In this document: positions 37,834-46,047 of the stretch, one piece after another
How the letters are laid out: every line of letters begins with the position of its first letter
How positions within the stretch are numbered: position 1 is the stretch's first letter
NCBI GenBank assembly: GCA_012513815.1
Contig: JAAZBM010000009.1
Location: 1 to 64,000, forward strand
Direction: 5' to 3'
Origin: Candidatus Sumerlaeota bacterium
GTDB taxonomy: Bacteria > Sumerlaeota > Sumerlaeia > Sumerlaeales > Sumerlaeaceae
Length of the DNA: 64,000 nucleotides
Translations under genes and position numbers: made by a program
The notes under the pieces: generated by a model
What the model saw: the letters and a program-made list of their open reading frames with translations, nothing else
The model's database searches: none
What the model was told of the DNA's origin: nothing

Positions 37834-38654
37834 AGGCAGCCTCCGATCTTCTGGAGAATGGCTTCAAAGAGTCCCTTTTGTTCGCCGATACACTCCGCCG
37901 CAATCTCATTGTTCGCAAGGTGCTTGGCAAGGGTCGGGTCATAAGGAATTCGAGCCAGAACAGACAGTCCCTTATTTCTGCAGAAATGCTCCAACGGTTC
38001 GTAATCTTCCGTCTGTTTGTTGATGACTACTCCGCAAGGCTTGCGGAGCAATGTTGCCAACTCCCATACCATCTTGAAGTTGTGGAAGCCAAAAGCAGTA
38101 GGTTCCACCACCAGCACACAGTAATCGCTATCCATAATGCTCTCCATGACGCTGCAGGCACTGCCGGGAGGGCAGTCCAGGATGGTCAATCCCTCTGCTT
38201 GCTTTAGCGCCTGCCGAATCACTGGTACACCGGACGCTTCGCCCGGATTGAGAATTCCCGTCACCACACGAATACCGCCATGGTATCCGATTTCCAGTAC
38301 ACCCACGGCTTTCTCTGTTTCCGAAACAGCACCCGCAGGGCAGACCATTTGGCAGAGACCGCAGCTATGACAAACCTCAGAAAAGACTACGGGCTTTTCC
38401 ATGATGTACATCAGCGCATGGAAACGGCAGGCGTTCACGCATTCCTTACAACCGCTGCATTTGGCGGCATCAAAGGTGGGAAGCCGCGTGCTGACTACGG
38501 ATGTTCGGATTCCTTCCGGCTTGAAAAATAGTTGTCCGTTAGGTTCCTCCACATCGCAGTCGATGTAGGTGCAGTTTCCGGCAGCCGCCGCCAGATTGAC
38601 TGCCACAAAGGTTTTCCCAGCGCCGCCCTTTCCGCTTAAACAGGCGATCCTCAT
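37830..38654 (-). CDS. MinD/ParA-like ATPase with inserted ferredoxin domain, twin copy
   Basis: 274 residues; start ATG 38654 (MRIACLSGKGGAGKT) overlaps the stop of the NifX-like gene in ATGA. The architecture is the same as the following gene: Walker A, CDVEEPNGQLF, ferredoxin CSGCKECVNAC and CHSCGLCQMVCP (about 65-110), and DCPPGSACSVMES. It differs enough from its twin to be an old paralogue rather than a recent duplicate. A pair of such ATPases with NifX-like proteins defines ORP-like loci of anaerobes. Confidence 0.9.
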   Translation of the reverse strand: MRIACLSGKGGAGKTFVAVNLAAAAGNCTYIDCDVEEPNGQLFFKPEGIRTSVVSTRLPTFDAAKCSGCKECVNACRFHALMYIMEKPVVFSEVCHSCGLCQMVCPAGAVSETEKAVGVLEIGYHGGIRVVTGILNPGEASGVPVIRQALKQAEGLTILDCPPGSACSVMESIMDSDYCVLVVEPTAFGFHNFKMVWELATLLRKPCGVVINKQTEDYEPLEHFCRNKGLSVLARIPYDPTLAKHLANNEIAAECIGEQKGLFEAILQKIGGCL

Positions 38655-39001
38655 CGGATGCCGTGAAAGCCGCCGTGAAAATTCGTCAACGTTTCCAGCG
38701 TTCCGTTTCGGCAAGCGGCAAGATCATCTGCTGCGGCTTGATTGGCAGATTTGTAGATTTTCATACCTGCTGCATGAAACACATCAGCGGCATTCTGTCC
38801 ACAGCGGGGCGTGATAAGGACGGTAACAGCGCTGTCAACCAAAAACTGCGCAGCCTTCACACCGGCACCACCCTGCGCAGCCGCTGCAGGATTTTCGACA
38901 ACCGTCTCAACACCATCATTCCAAAACAGGAAATAGGGTGCCCGTGCCAACACCATACAGACATCGGTTTTGTTTTCATCCAATGGAATTGCGATTTTCA
39001 T
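38651..39001 (-). CDS. NifX-family (ORP-like) protein
   Basis: 116 residues from ATG 39001 with AAGGAGG upstream; the longer frame is only the shadow of the DUF134 gene. MKIAIPLDENKTDVCMVLARAPYFLFW, GAGVKAAQFLVDSAVTVLITPRCGQNAADVF and a Gly-His-rich tail (NFHGGFHGIR) place it in the NifX/ORP family. It is the second such protein of the locus, as in ORP systems where two related subunits occur. Coupled by overlaps on both sides. Confidence 0.85.
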   Translation of the reverse strand: MKIAIPLDENKTDVCMVLARAPYFLFWNDGVETVVENPAAAAQGGAGVKAAQFLVDSAVTVLITPRCGQNAADVFHAAGMKIYKSANQAAADDLAACRNGTLETLTNFHGGFHGIR

Positions 39002-39366
39002 AGTGTTCCTCCTTCCGATTGCTGACAACGACGATGCCTGTGGCATCCACCGCAGCCGCAATAGCTTTCCTTTCCATCGCACAAGCGATAATCTCCTCCG
39101 GAGATTTGGAGGGGGCGGCCCTCCACCAGTGCGTCTGCCAGCTTCTTTCTGGCACTGGTATAGATCTGCTGTACCGTTGCCCGCGCAATGTACATATATT
39201 CGCCGCATTGTTCCTGCGAAAAGCCCTCACGATCAATGAGGCGCAGGGATTCGTACTCGTCCACATTCAAAATGACTGGTTCCACGCCTTCTGTTACATT
39301 CACGGGCAGGAAGCCATCATTGTCCGGCAGACGGCATACTTTTCTACATTTCCTTGGTCTTGGCAT
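38998..39366 (-). CDS. DUF134 helix-turn-helix protein
   Basis: 122 residues; ATG 39366 is eight bases after GGAGG and gives the usual MPRPRKCRKVC start. Residues 40-95 form a sigma-4-like helix-turn-helix (EYESLRLIDREGFSQEQCGEYMYIARATVQQIYTSARKKLADALVEG). A C-terminal CGCGGCHRH stretch could bind metal or an Fe-S cluster. DUF134 proteins accompany NifX/MinD loci in anaerobes and are probable transcriptional regulators; this one is a good candidate to bind the paired palindromes ahead of the operon. Confidence 0.85.
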   Translation of the reverse strand: MPRPRKCRKVCRLPDNDGFLPVNVTEGVEPVILNVDEYESLRLIDREGFSQEQCGEYMYIARATVQQIYTSARKKLADALVEGRPLQISGGDYRLCDGKESYCGCGGCHRHRRCQQSEGGTL

Positions 39367-39425
39367 TTGATTCACCTCCGTATCACAGGCAGTACCCGAG
39401 GCGTCCCCCGGGCACCGCTTTGCTT

Positions 39426-39683
39426 TTACAGTTTCTGCAAGCGCTGTTCAATGGTTGCGAGTCGAGCCTGCAAGGATGCCTTGACGCTTGTCAGCACTTC
39501 TCCTTCGGTGGCTCCCGCAAATCTGCAGAAGCCCATACCGCGTCCAAAGCCCCAACCTAAGCCACATCCGTAACCGGTTCCACCAAAGCGAGCACCGCCA
39601 TTGTAGCGCATTCTGCACCCATGACCTGCTTGTGCTCCCATACCACGGGGGCCTGTTCCATCCATACCCGGCATTTTGCTCAC
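39426..39683 (-). CDS. DUF5320-type Gly/Met-rich small protein
   Basis: 85 residues. MPGMDGTGPRGMGAQ at the start, a Gly-Met-Arg-rich middle ([19 protein letters not shown]) and a short C-terminal coiled coil (LQARLATIEQRLQKL) are the hallmarks of DUF5320 proteins that occur next to NifX/MinD genes. The function is unknown; a metal or scaffold role is guessed. It is the first gene of the leftward operon, with AAGGAG before ATG 39683. The source of the 110-bp repeat lies inside it. Confidence 0.8.
   Translation of the reverse strand: MSKMPGMDGTGPRGMGAQAGHGCRMRYNGGARFGGTGYGCGLGWGFGRGMGFCRFAGATEGEVLTSVKASLQARLATIEQRLQKL
39472..39581. repeat. 110-bp perfect direct repeat, copy 2 (parent copy)
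   Basis: It lies inside the intact DUF5320 gene and is identical to 34709-34818. Flanks diverge completely on both sides: here the sequence continues as DUF5320, there as trpA and rubredoxin. Confidence 0.95.
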
Positions 39684-39696
39684 CTCCTTATAGTTT

Positions 39697-39765
39697 ATAG
39701 CATATGCTATTAACTATATTATACTCCGCACATCAAGAAATTCAACAGAATAAATAGCATATGCT
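39697..39765 (-). promoter_or_regulatory. Promoter flanked by two identical palindromic operators
   Basis: On the minus strand TTGAAT (39745-39740) and TATAAT (39723-39718) are 16 bases apart and point to the DUF5320 operon. A 14-bp perfect palindrome, ATAGCATATGCTAT (39697-39710), overlaps the expected start of transcription, and its 10-bp core AGCATATGCT recurs at 39756-39765, just upstream of the -35. The centres are 57 bases apart. Two copies bracketing one promoter suggest repression by a dimeric regulator, perhaps with looping. The rest of the gap to 39942 shows no gene. Confidence 0.75.
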
Positions 39766-39942
39766 GCAAATAATCTGTGAACACGTGTAAATGTGAGTAT
39801 TTTCTAAACAAGCAGATTGCGCAAGAGGAACGCATAAACTCAGAACTTACAATTTTTGCTACATTTATACGCTGTTGGCAATGTCTTTGAGTCTTTCTTT
39901 GTTGTCCTATTTCAAAATTTCTGTCATAGACCGACGCCCGAC

Positions 39943-39977
39943 AAAAAAAGCAGCCTTAAACCGAAGTCTAAGACTGC
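39943..39977 (-). terminator. Intrinsic terminator after lgt
   Basis: Read on the minus strand, GCAGTCTTAGAC and GTTTAAGGCTGC pair (two G-U pairs) around a TTCG tetraloop and are followed by seven T. It lies 14 bases past the lgt stop at 39991. Confidence 0.9.
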
Positions 39978-39990
39978 AATGTAAGGCTCG

Positions 39991-40769
39991 CTATTTATTT
40001 TTCATTTTTTGGCGAGACCTCATAATTCCGTATATTGTTATCCCAAAGAACACTAACATAATAGAAACGACCTGTGATACCCTTATGCCTGGAATTAAGT
40101 AAAGGCTGTCAGTTCTTAACCCTTCAATGATAAATCTACCTAATCCATATCCAACAAAATAGGTAGCAAGTAATTGCCCATCAAATCGTTTTCTGCGACG
40201 CAGGAAAAGGAGCAGCCCAAAAACAGCAAAGTCCCACATACTTTCGTAAAAGAAAGTTGCTTGGTGCCACTCTTGGAGGCATCTATATACACTGCATACG
40301 GGAAGAATTGAAAATTCGGATTTGCTACCAAATTCCCAAAGGCTTCCTGGTTGACAAAATTTCCCCATCTTCCAATGGCTTGCCCTAATACCAAACTTGG
40401 AACGGCAATATCCAGGAATTTCAACAGAGGTATGTTTTTCCTCTTGCAAAAAACGCAAGCGGTGAGAAAACCTCCAATGACACCTCCGTAGATGGCTAAG
40501 CCACCATTCCAGATTTTGATTATGTCCATGGGGTTATTCTTGTAAGAACTCCATTCAAAAATCACATAATAGGCTCTGGCACAAAGAATCGCTACTGGCA
40601 ATGCAATGAGAATAAAATCCAAGATGGCATCTTTGTATAATCCCTGTCGTTTTGCTTCCCGCATTGCAAGCAGAAGCCCTAACACCATACCGCTGGCGAT
40701 AATGATACCATACCATGCAATATGGAATCCTTCTATTCCAAAGATGTTTTGAAAAGCATATTTACTCAT
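39991..40769 (-). pseudogene. lgt: Prolipoprotein diacylglyceryl transferase, frameshifted
   Basis: The first frame (40769 to about 40275) encodes an Lgt N-terminus and core: FHIAWYGIIIASG, GGLAIYGGVIGGF and the signature IGRWGNFVNQEAFG. It then goes out of frame near VYIDASK. The next frame resumes EWHQATFFYESMWDFAVFGLLL, GLGRFIIEGLRTDSLYL and runs to the stop at 39991, giving the complete family length of about 260 residues. The break (about 40272-40285, GCCTCCAAGAGTGG) is an indel or a sequencing error. Intact, it would attach diacylglycerol to lipobox cysteines. GGAGG lies close before its ATG. Confidence 0.85.
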
Positions 40770-40780
40770 TGTTCCTCCTA

Positions 40781-40895
40781 TCAGACAATATCAACATCAT
40801 CCTCATGGTACATTCTGTAAGCAAGTATGTAAAGCAAGCTGACATAATCGAATGTGGAATGGGTGGTCACAAGAATCTGGGGCATACACGGCATA
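40781..40895 (-). pseudogene. C-terminal stub of an unrecognised clostridial gene
   Basis: A short frame (MPQILVTTHSTFDYVSLLYILAYRMYHEDDVDIV) ends at TGA 40781, seven bases before the lgt ribosome site, as the last part of an upstream operon member would. Its 5' part is missing because the sequence changes to an EAL-domain remnant near 40892-40900. I do not recognise the family. Confidence 0.4.
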
Positions 40896-41213
40896 CCGGT
40901 AGCCTTGCGCGTAGTCGCACTAGATTTCCCGGAGGAATTCCTCTTGCTCTTTCGTCTCGACGCCCTCGCAGATGACGCTGATTTCGTGTGTCGTGATGAC
41001 GCGGACGAGCGCCTTGAGCAAGTCACGCTGCAAGCAGCCGACACCGCTGTCGGTCTCGACGAAACTGCAATCCAGTTTCAGCATGTCAATCGGCAGGCGC
41101 TGCACGATGCCGAGTGACGAATAACCAATATCAAAGAGGAGGTCGTCTGACAACTCGAATAACTCGCCAACAATACATAGAACACTGTCAGCAAAGCAAC
41201 TGCTGTACGACAA
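40893..41213 (-). pseudogene. EAL-domain remnant
   Basis: The frame from 41213 reads IGYSSLGIVQRLPIDMLKLDCSFVETD, VITTHEISVICEGVETKEQEEFLREI, then TAG at 40920, then CDYAQGY in the same frame. These are the last 90 or so residues of an EAL c-di-GMP phosphodiesterase (K in LKLD, E in EGVET, Q in AQGY). The N-terminal two thirds with the EAL motif, and everything after QGY, are missing, and DDFG is corrupted to LLFD. It cannot work. Composition matches the right flank. The next 200 bases to the tRNA are AT-rich and empty. Confidence 0.75.
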
Positions 41214-41411
41214 AAGAAATGCTTTACATCACGATTCTCTGACTATATTGTTTCTCTCAAAATCTAAATTATTTAACCTCAAAATTCAATATTCAACCAA
41301 ATCTATTTTGACTCTGTTTTATGCAAAAAACTTATGTACAAAAAATCGCGTTTTATCCATGAATACACATTCGCCTCATAAGTAAACTTACCTTGCTTGA
41401 TAAGCTAATGC

Positions 41412-41487
41412 TCCTCTGTAGCTCAATCGGCAGAGCATGCGGCTGTTAACCGCAGGGTTGTTGGTTCGAGTCCAACCGGGGGAGCCA
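41412..41487 (+). tRNA. tRNA-Asn (anticodon GTT)
   Basis: The acceptor arms TCCTCTG and CGGGGGA pair fully with two G-T pairs. TAGCTC...GAGCA forms the D arm, GCGGCTGTTAACCGC the anticodon arm with GTT, GTTGGTTCGAGTCCAAC the T arm, then discriminator G and an encoded CCA (41485-41487). The TCCTCTG start and G73 are those of bacterial tRNA-Asn. It lies directly right of the clostridial block, but no att-like repeat of its 3' end was found at the far junction. Confidence 0.95.
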
Positions 41488-41537
41488 TTTTTTTTGCCCA
41501 AAAATCGCAAGCACACACACGCAACGCTTTTTGCTTT

Positions 41538-44500
41538 TTATCCCTTTTTCGTGAATACCTTGGCCAGTGCCTGCGCAAGCAAATCCGGACTAATCGGCTT
41601 TGCGACGTGCGCATTCATTCCACTCGAAAGAGCCTTCGAGATATCCTCATTAAACACATCGGCCGTCTGCGCGATAATCGGAATGGTCTTGGCCTCCGGA
41701 TGCGACGAAGCGCGAATCGCCCGCGTCGCCTCAAAGCCATCCATCACAGGCATCTGAATATCCATCAGAATCGCGTCGTAATAACCCGGTTCGCTGGCAA
41801 CGAACTTATCAACGGCAATCTGACCGTTCTCCGCAAGCTCAATCGCCACATTAAACTTCCCAAGATACCCCTGCGCAACCAACTGATTGAGCATATTGTC
41901 CTCAGCCAGCAGCAAGCGTTTCCCACTAAAATTCCACGTTATCTTGATTTCTTGTTTGGGCTTGGCGATTGTGCCACCCCTCAGCGACATAAGCAAATCG
42001 AACAACGACGACGGGAACAAAGGTTTGTAGACAAAAACATCGATATTCGAATCCTTGCCCTGCGTGACGCCCTGCTGGTAGTCATAAGCCGAGATAACCA
42101 TCAGCAGAATACTCTTGCCGTATTTATCGCGGATACGCCGAGCAACCTCTTCTCCGGACATCTCCGGCATACCCCAATCGAGCAGGCACAACCGATACTG
42201 GTCATTCTGCGCCGTCGCAGCCTCAAGCTCCGCCAGTGCCGCGGCCCCGCTGCCAACGCACGTATACCGCACGCCAATACTCGACAGTACAAGGCTCAAA
42301 TACTCGCGCTCCGACTCCTCATCGTCAATCGCAAGCACACGGAACTTCGCGACATCCTCCGACACAAACTCAGTCTTCTTTTCATTGCTACGCATAAACG
42401 GCAAATCAACGATGAACTTAGTGCCCTGATTCTGCACACTCTCAACGCGAATACTGCCATTCATAATCGATACCAGACTCTTGACAATCGACATCCCCAG
42501 ACCACTGCCGCCATACTTGTTGGCTGTCGTCGCGCTCTCCTGCTCAAAAGGCTTGAACAGACGGCTCTTCATTTCTTCGCTCATACCGCAACCCGTATCA
42601 GCGACCTCAAAACGTATAAAGATTTTGTTTTCGGTAACGGACGTTTGCGAAATCGTCAACCAAATATGACCCTCGGACGTGAACTTGATGGAGTTTCCAA
42701 GAAGATTCATCAAAATCTGATTCACACGCAACTCGTCGCCAACCAGCCAATCCTCCGCAACGAACTTCATCTTGATATCAAACGACAAACCTTTCTGCTT
42801 GCACTGAACGCCATAGATACCCATCAACGACGAGAGCAAATGCTTGAAGTTGAAGGGAACACTCGCAATCTTCAGCTTGCCCGATTCAATCGAGGACATA
42901 TCGAGAACATCATTGATGACCGACAGCAAATGACGCGCGGCAATTGACGAATTGGACAGACAATTTGCGATCTGATCTGGCTCGGCATCCTTCGCCAACT
43001 CAATCATACCAATGATGGCGTTGAGTGGCGTCCGCATATCATGTGACACACGCGACAAAAACTGTCCTTTCGCGATATCAGCCTTCTCCGCCGCAGCCAG
43101 CGCGTTACTTAACAACTCCGCATGAAGTACCTCATCGCGACGAACTTCCGTCACATCCAAAATCGCAACCGCAATCAGACTCAACTTCGGGTCAAGATAG
43201 AAAAAACGTAGCGACTTGTCGATGCGTTTTCCGGCTTTATCCGTCAAAACTGCGAAGACCTGATAAGACTCGTCCGTTTCGAGATGCGCCAGAACCTCAT
43301 CCAACCCAATCAAGCGATTAAAGTCCGTTCCATCCTGAACCTTCATCTCATCAAGCATTTGATGAAGATCATCATCGACACCATACGTAGCCAAAGAACG
43401 AGGAGTCGAGCCATCCTCCAAGACATGATACTGCAGGCAATGCTTCGTCTTGACATCAATACTCATATAGCCATCGCAATTCCCCAATGCCAGCTTCCGA
43501 ATGATACTCCCGGACACCTGTTCGTCTGTCACATCCCACACATAATCAAAGCACATCAAATGATTCGATGTCGGATTATGCCGCAAAACCAAATCGCTCC
43601 GCAGCCACTGCCACTCGCCATCGCGCCGACGAACCAGCAGGAAACTGTGTTCCAGATTTCCACGCTCATAGGCCGAGCGGCAATGCTCAACAGAAAACTC
43701 CGCACGCAATTCACGAAGTTTCTCTTCGCTCTGCTGATCGCTCAACTCGGGGAGCAACAACTCCACAAAACGATCCACGCTGATACCCCCATCCATCCCG
43801 GGAATATCAATACTGGTACTGACAAGAATCTGCTGATCAATATCGAAACAAGCCGTATACAATAGCCCGTCCTTCTGAAATTCATTACGGTTCAACTCAC
43901 TGATATAACGCTTTTCGATTTGTTTCGCATGCAATTCGCGATCCGTAACATCAATAAACACTTCTTGGAAAATCTTCCGGTCGTCTGTCTCAACAATGTC
44001 CATCAGACATTCGACAATGCACTCGCTTCCATCCGCGCGCGTAATGGGGCATTTATAATTGATTGCCTCGTGGCGAAGTTCGCAAGTCACAAATTGATTC
44101 TCAAAATCAAGAGCAGTCCCACGCTTCACCACTGAAGAAGGCTGCTGACCTACAAATGATTTATCCGGGGGATACCCATATATCTTCGCCGCCATCGCGT
44201 TCGAATTCAGTATCTCGTGCGGCTTCTCATAAGCATATTGAAAAATGCCGCAGGGCATCGTTTCAAACAAGTGCTTCAAATACTCATGTTGCTTCTGCGT
44301 TGTCTTGAACACCGCCAACTGCTTAGCCATTTCTTTCTTGCGCAAGATATAGAAGATGACACTAAAAAACAGTAGCACCAACAGCCCCAGAGCCACCCAC
44401 CGATAATCCCAGAAGATGTCTAATAACGTGCGAACCGGACGCGCCAAAGACGTATTGATGACGACCATCTCATTGATTTCGTAATCCGAAATGGAATCCA

Positions 44501-45923
44501 AACTCTTGTTCATAATCGACAGAAGCAGAGGGTCACAATAGTTCGACACACCAAAGCAAATCTTGTATTGTGTTTCACGCATGACCATCGTCTGCAAGTT
44601 CGCGTAATAAACATGATTCAGCAGATAATTCTCGCACATACTGATAATGTAGGTGGCATCCGCTTTACCATACGCAACGGCTTCAACACAGTCATCCATC
44701 GAAGGATACTCATGAAAATTCGTAAAACCCGCGCGACGTGTAGCCTCATGAAACATCGGGTAACCCGCAGGTAAGGCGATGACAGAATTGGAAGTTAGTC
44801 GCGAAATATCTCGCGAGACAACCGAAAACGTTCCATCATAATAAACATCCGTTTGCGTCAAATTGAGATTCTGTTCAACGCCTGGACCCTTGGCCAGAAC
44901 ACCAACGAGTTGAACTAGACCATGTTCCATCTGCTTCAGCAAAGCTTCGGTATTTTCACGCCTAATAAACTTGAACTTCAAACCCGTCATCTGAGAAATC
45001 CGCTCAAACAAATCAATCGTGATGCCGCGATAGCTCCGGCTATCCTCGTTGAAATATTCAAACGGACCCATATCTTCGGCAACCGCAACCGTGAGTGGTT
45101 GCGCATGGGCGACATAGCTGGCCTCCGCACGCGTCATTATCGCGCCAAACAAGCTCTTCTTCTTGTTATAATACTTCTTCTCAAGCTCATAGGAGAAAAT
45201 GGGATTCTCAAAGTATAACTGTTCTTGAGCCTTGTTGAACTCGACCATGCGCTGGCTGCCTTTTTTGCTCATCATAAAAGCAGGCGAAACACCAAAGTTC
45301 CCAATCATCTTGTACTTGTGGTCGACCGAATTTTTGACAATCGCGATAGCATCCACATCACCGGAATCCAGAGCGGCGACTGCCGCGCCATTCGTCAGAA
45401 ACTCAACAATGGAGCACGTCAAACCACGGTCGGCGGCATAAGTGCGGAAATGAACAATCTCCTTACTATTCGCGAGCATCCCAATACGCATGTTGTCAAA
45501 AGCACCATAATCCTCGTAATAGATATCCTTATTCGGGAGCGTATAGATGTTCATTTCCTCGTTGCAAATGGGATACTGCGAGAAATCAAAATACGGGGCG
45601 CGGTCGCCTGTCGAACGCGCTACACAATAGAAATCAACGGACCCCTGTTTGACCGCTTCGTAGGCGCTCGGCCAGTCCATATCAAGAAACTCATACTTCC
45701 ACCCGGTGTACTCCGCAATCTTATCCAGATACTCGGCGCCATAACCCGTATAACTGCCATCATTCGAGCGAACAAAAAAGTTTTGATAATCAATATACGC
45801 GACAGTGACCTTATCCCCTTTAGCGGCATAAGCGGATGTCGGCGACAACTGCGTCGCAAACACCAAAACAAGAAGCACTATGAAGAAACTTTTCTTCGCG
45901 AATGAGTACTGTCTGTTAGTCAT
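41538..45923 (-). CDS. Hybrid sensor histidine kinase with two periplasmic SBP domains
   Basis: 1461 residues from ATG 45923. Signal peptide (1-34), two tandem bacterial solute-binding-protein type 3 domains (about 37-265 and 275-505), one membrane helix (about 515-538), a PAS region (about 555-675) and further PAS-like sensor segments. Then HisKA with phospho-His H961 (SHDMRTPLNA), HATPase (NLLGNSIKF, DTGCGM, GGSGLGMSI), and two receiver domains with Asp D1249 (LLDWGMPEMSG) and D1388 (LMDIQMPVMDG). It probably senses an amino acid or similar solute in the periplasm, as BvgS-type kinases do, and passes phosphate on. The HPt protein at 49917 is the obvious relay partner. Confidence 0.93.
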   Translation of the reverse strand: MTNRQYSFAKKSFFIVLLVLVFATQLSPTSAYAAKGDKVTVAYIDYQNFFVRSNDGSYTGYGAEYLDKIAEYTGWKYEFLDMDWPSAYEAVKQGSVDFYCVARSTGDRAPYFDFSQYPICNEEMNIYTLPNKDIYYEDYGAFDNMRIGMLANSKEIVHFRTYAADRGLTCSIVEFLTNGAAVAALDSGDVDAIAIVKNSVDHKYKMIGNFGVSPAFMMSKKGSQRMVEFNKAQEQLYFENPIFSYELEKKYYNKKKSLFGAIMTRAEASYVAHAQPLTVAVAEDMGPFEYFNEDSRSYRGITIDLFERISQMTGLKFKFIRRENTEALLKQMEHGLVQLVGVLAKGPGVEQNLNLTQTDVYYDGTFSVVSRDISRLTSNSVIALPAGYPMFHEATRRAGFTNFHEYPSMDDCVEAVAYGKADATYIISMCENYLLNHVYYANLQTMVMRETQYKICFGVSNYCDPLLLSIMNKSLDSISDYEINEMVVINTSLARPVRTLLDIFWDYRWVALGLLVLLFFSVIFYILRKKEMAKQLAVFKTTQKQHEYLKHLFETMPCGIFQYAYEKPHEILNSNAMAAKIYGYPPDKSFVGQQPSSVVKRGTALDFENQFVTCELRHEAINYKCPITRADGSECIVECLMDIVETDDRKIFQEVFIDVTDRELHAKQIEKRYISELNRNEFQKDGLLYTACFDIDQQILVSTSIDIPGMDGGISVDRFVELLLPELSDQQSEEKLRELRAEFSVEHCRSAYERGNLEHSFLLVRRRDGEWQWLRSDLVLRHNPTSNHLMCFDYVWDVTDEQVSGSIIRKLALGNCDGYMSIDVKTKHCLQYHVLEDGSTPRSLATYGVDDDLHQMLDEMKVQDGTDFNRLIGLDEVLAHLETDESYQVFAVLTDKAGKRIDKSLRFFYLDPKLSLIAVAILDVTEVRRDEVLHAELLSNALAAAEKADIAKGQFLSRVSHDMRTPLNAIIGMIELAKDAEPDQIANCLSNSSIAARHLLSVINDVLDMSSIESGKLKIASVPFNFKHLLSSLMGIYGVQCKQKGLSFDIKMKFVAEDWLVGDELRVNQILMNLLGNSIKFTSEGHIWLTISQTSVTENKIFIRFEVADTGCGMSEEMKSRLFKPFEQESATTANKYGGSGLGMSIVKSLVSIMNGSIRVESVQNQGTKFIVDLPFMRSNEKKTEFVSEDVAKFRVLAIDDEESEREYLSLVLSSIGVRYTCVGSGAAALAELEAATAQNDQYRLCLLDWGMPEMSGEEVARRIRDKYGKSILLMVISAYDYQQGVTQGKDSNIDVFVYKPLFPSSLFDLLMSLRGGTIAKPKQEIKITWNFSGKRLLLAEDNMLNQLVAQGYLGKFNVAIELAENGQIAVDKFVASEPGYYDAILMDIQMPVMDGFEATRAIRASSHPEAKTIPIIAQTADVFNEDISKALSSGMNAHVAKPISPDLLAQALAKVFTKKG

Positions 45924-46047
45924 CACACTTTCTTTATTTCCGTTTATAAGTCTTCACTTCTTGACGCGGCACATCCATCCGTGGGGAATCCAAATATTGA
46001 GCCGAATCATGCTTGTCAAGTAACAAATCAAACTCTCTTTGCCAAAA

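Noticed and set aside
34992-39683. Nitrogen-fixation locus
   Set aside because: NifX-like proteins and MinD-like ATPases are present, but there is no nifHDK, nifB radical SAM enzyme or nifE/N, so the ORP-like reading fits better.
41412-41487. tRNA-Asn as integration site of the clostridial block
   Set aside because: The block boundary is about 500 bases away from the tRNA 3' end, no integrase is present, and no copy of the tRNA end is seen at 27.2 kb.
41607-42947. Long plus-strand frame of 446 codons
   Set aside because: Antisense to the kinase and receiver part of the hybrid sensor; no family likeness.
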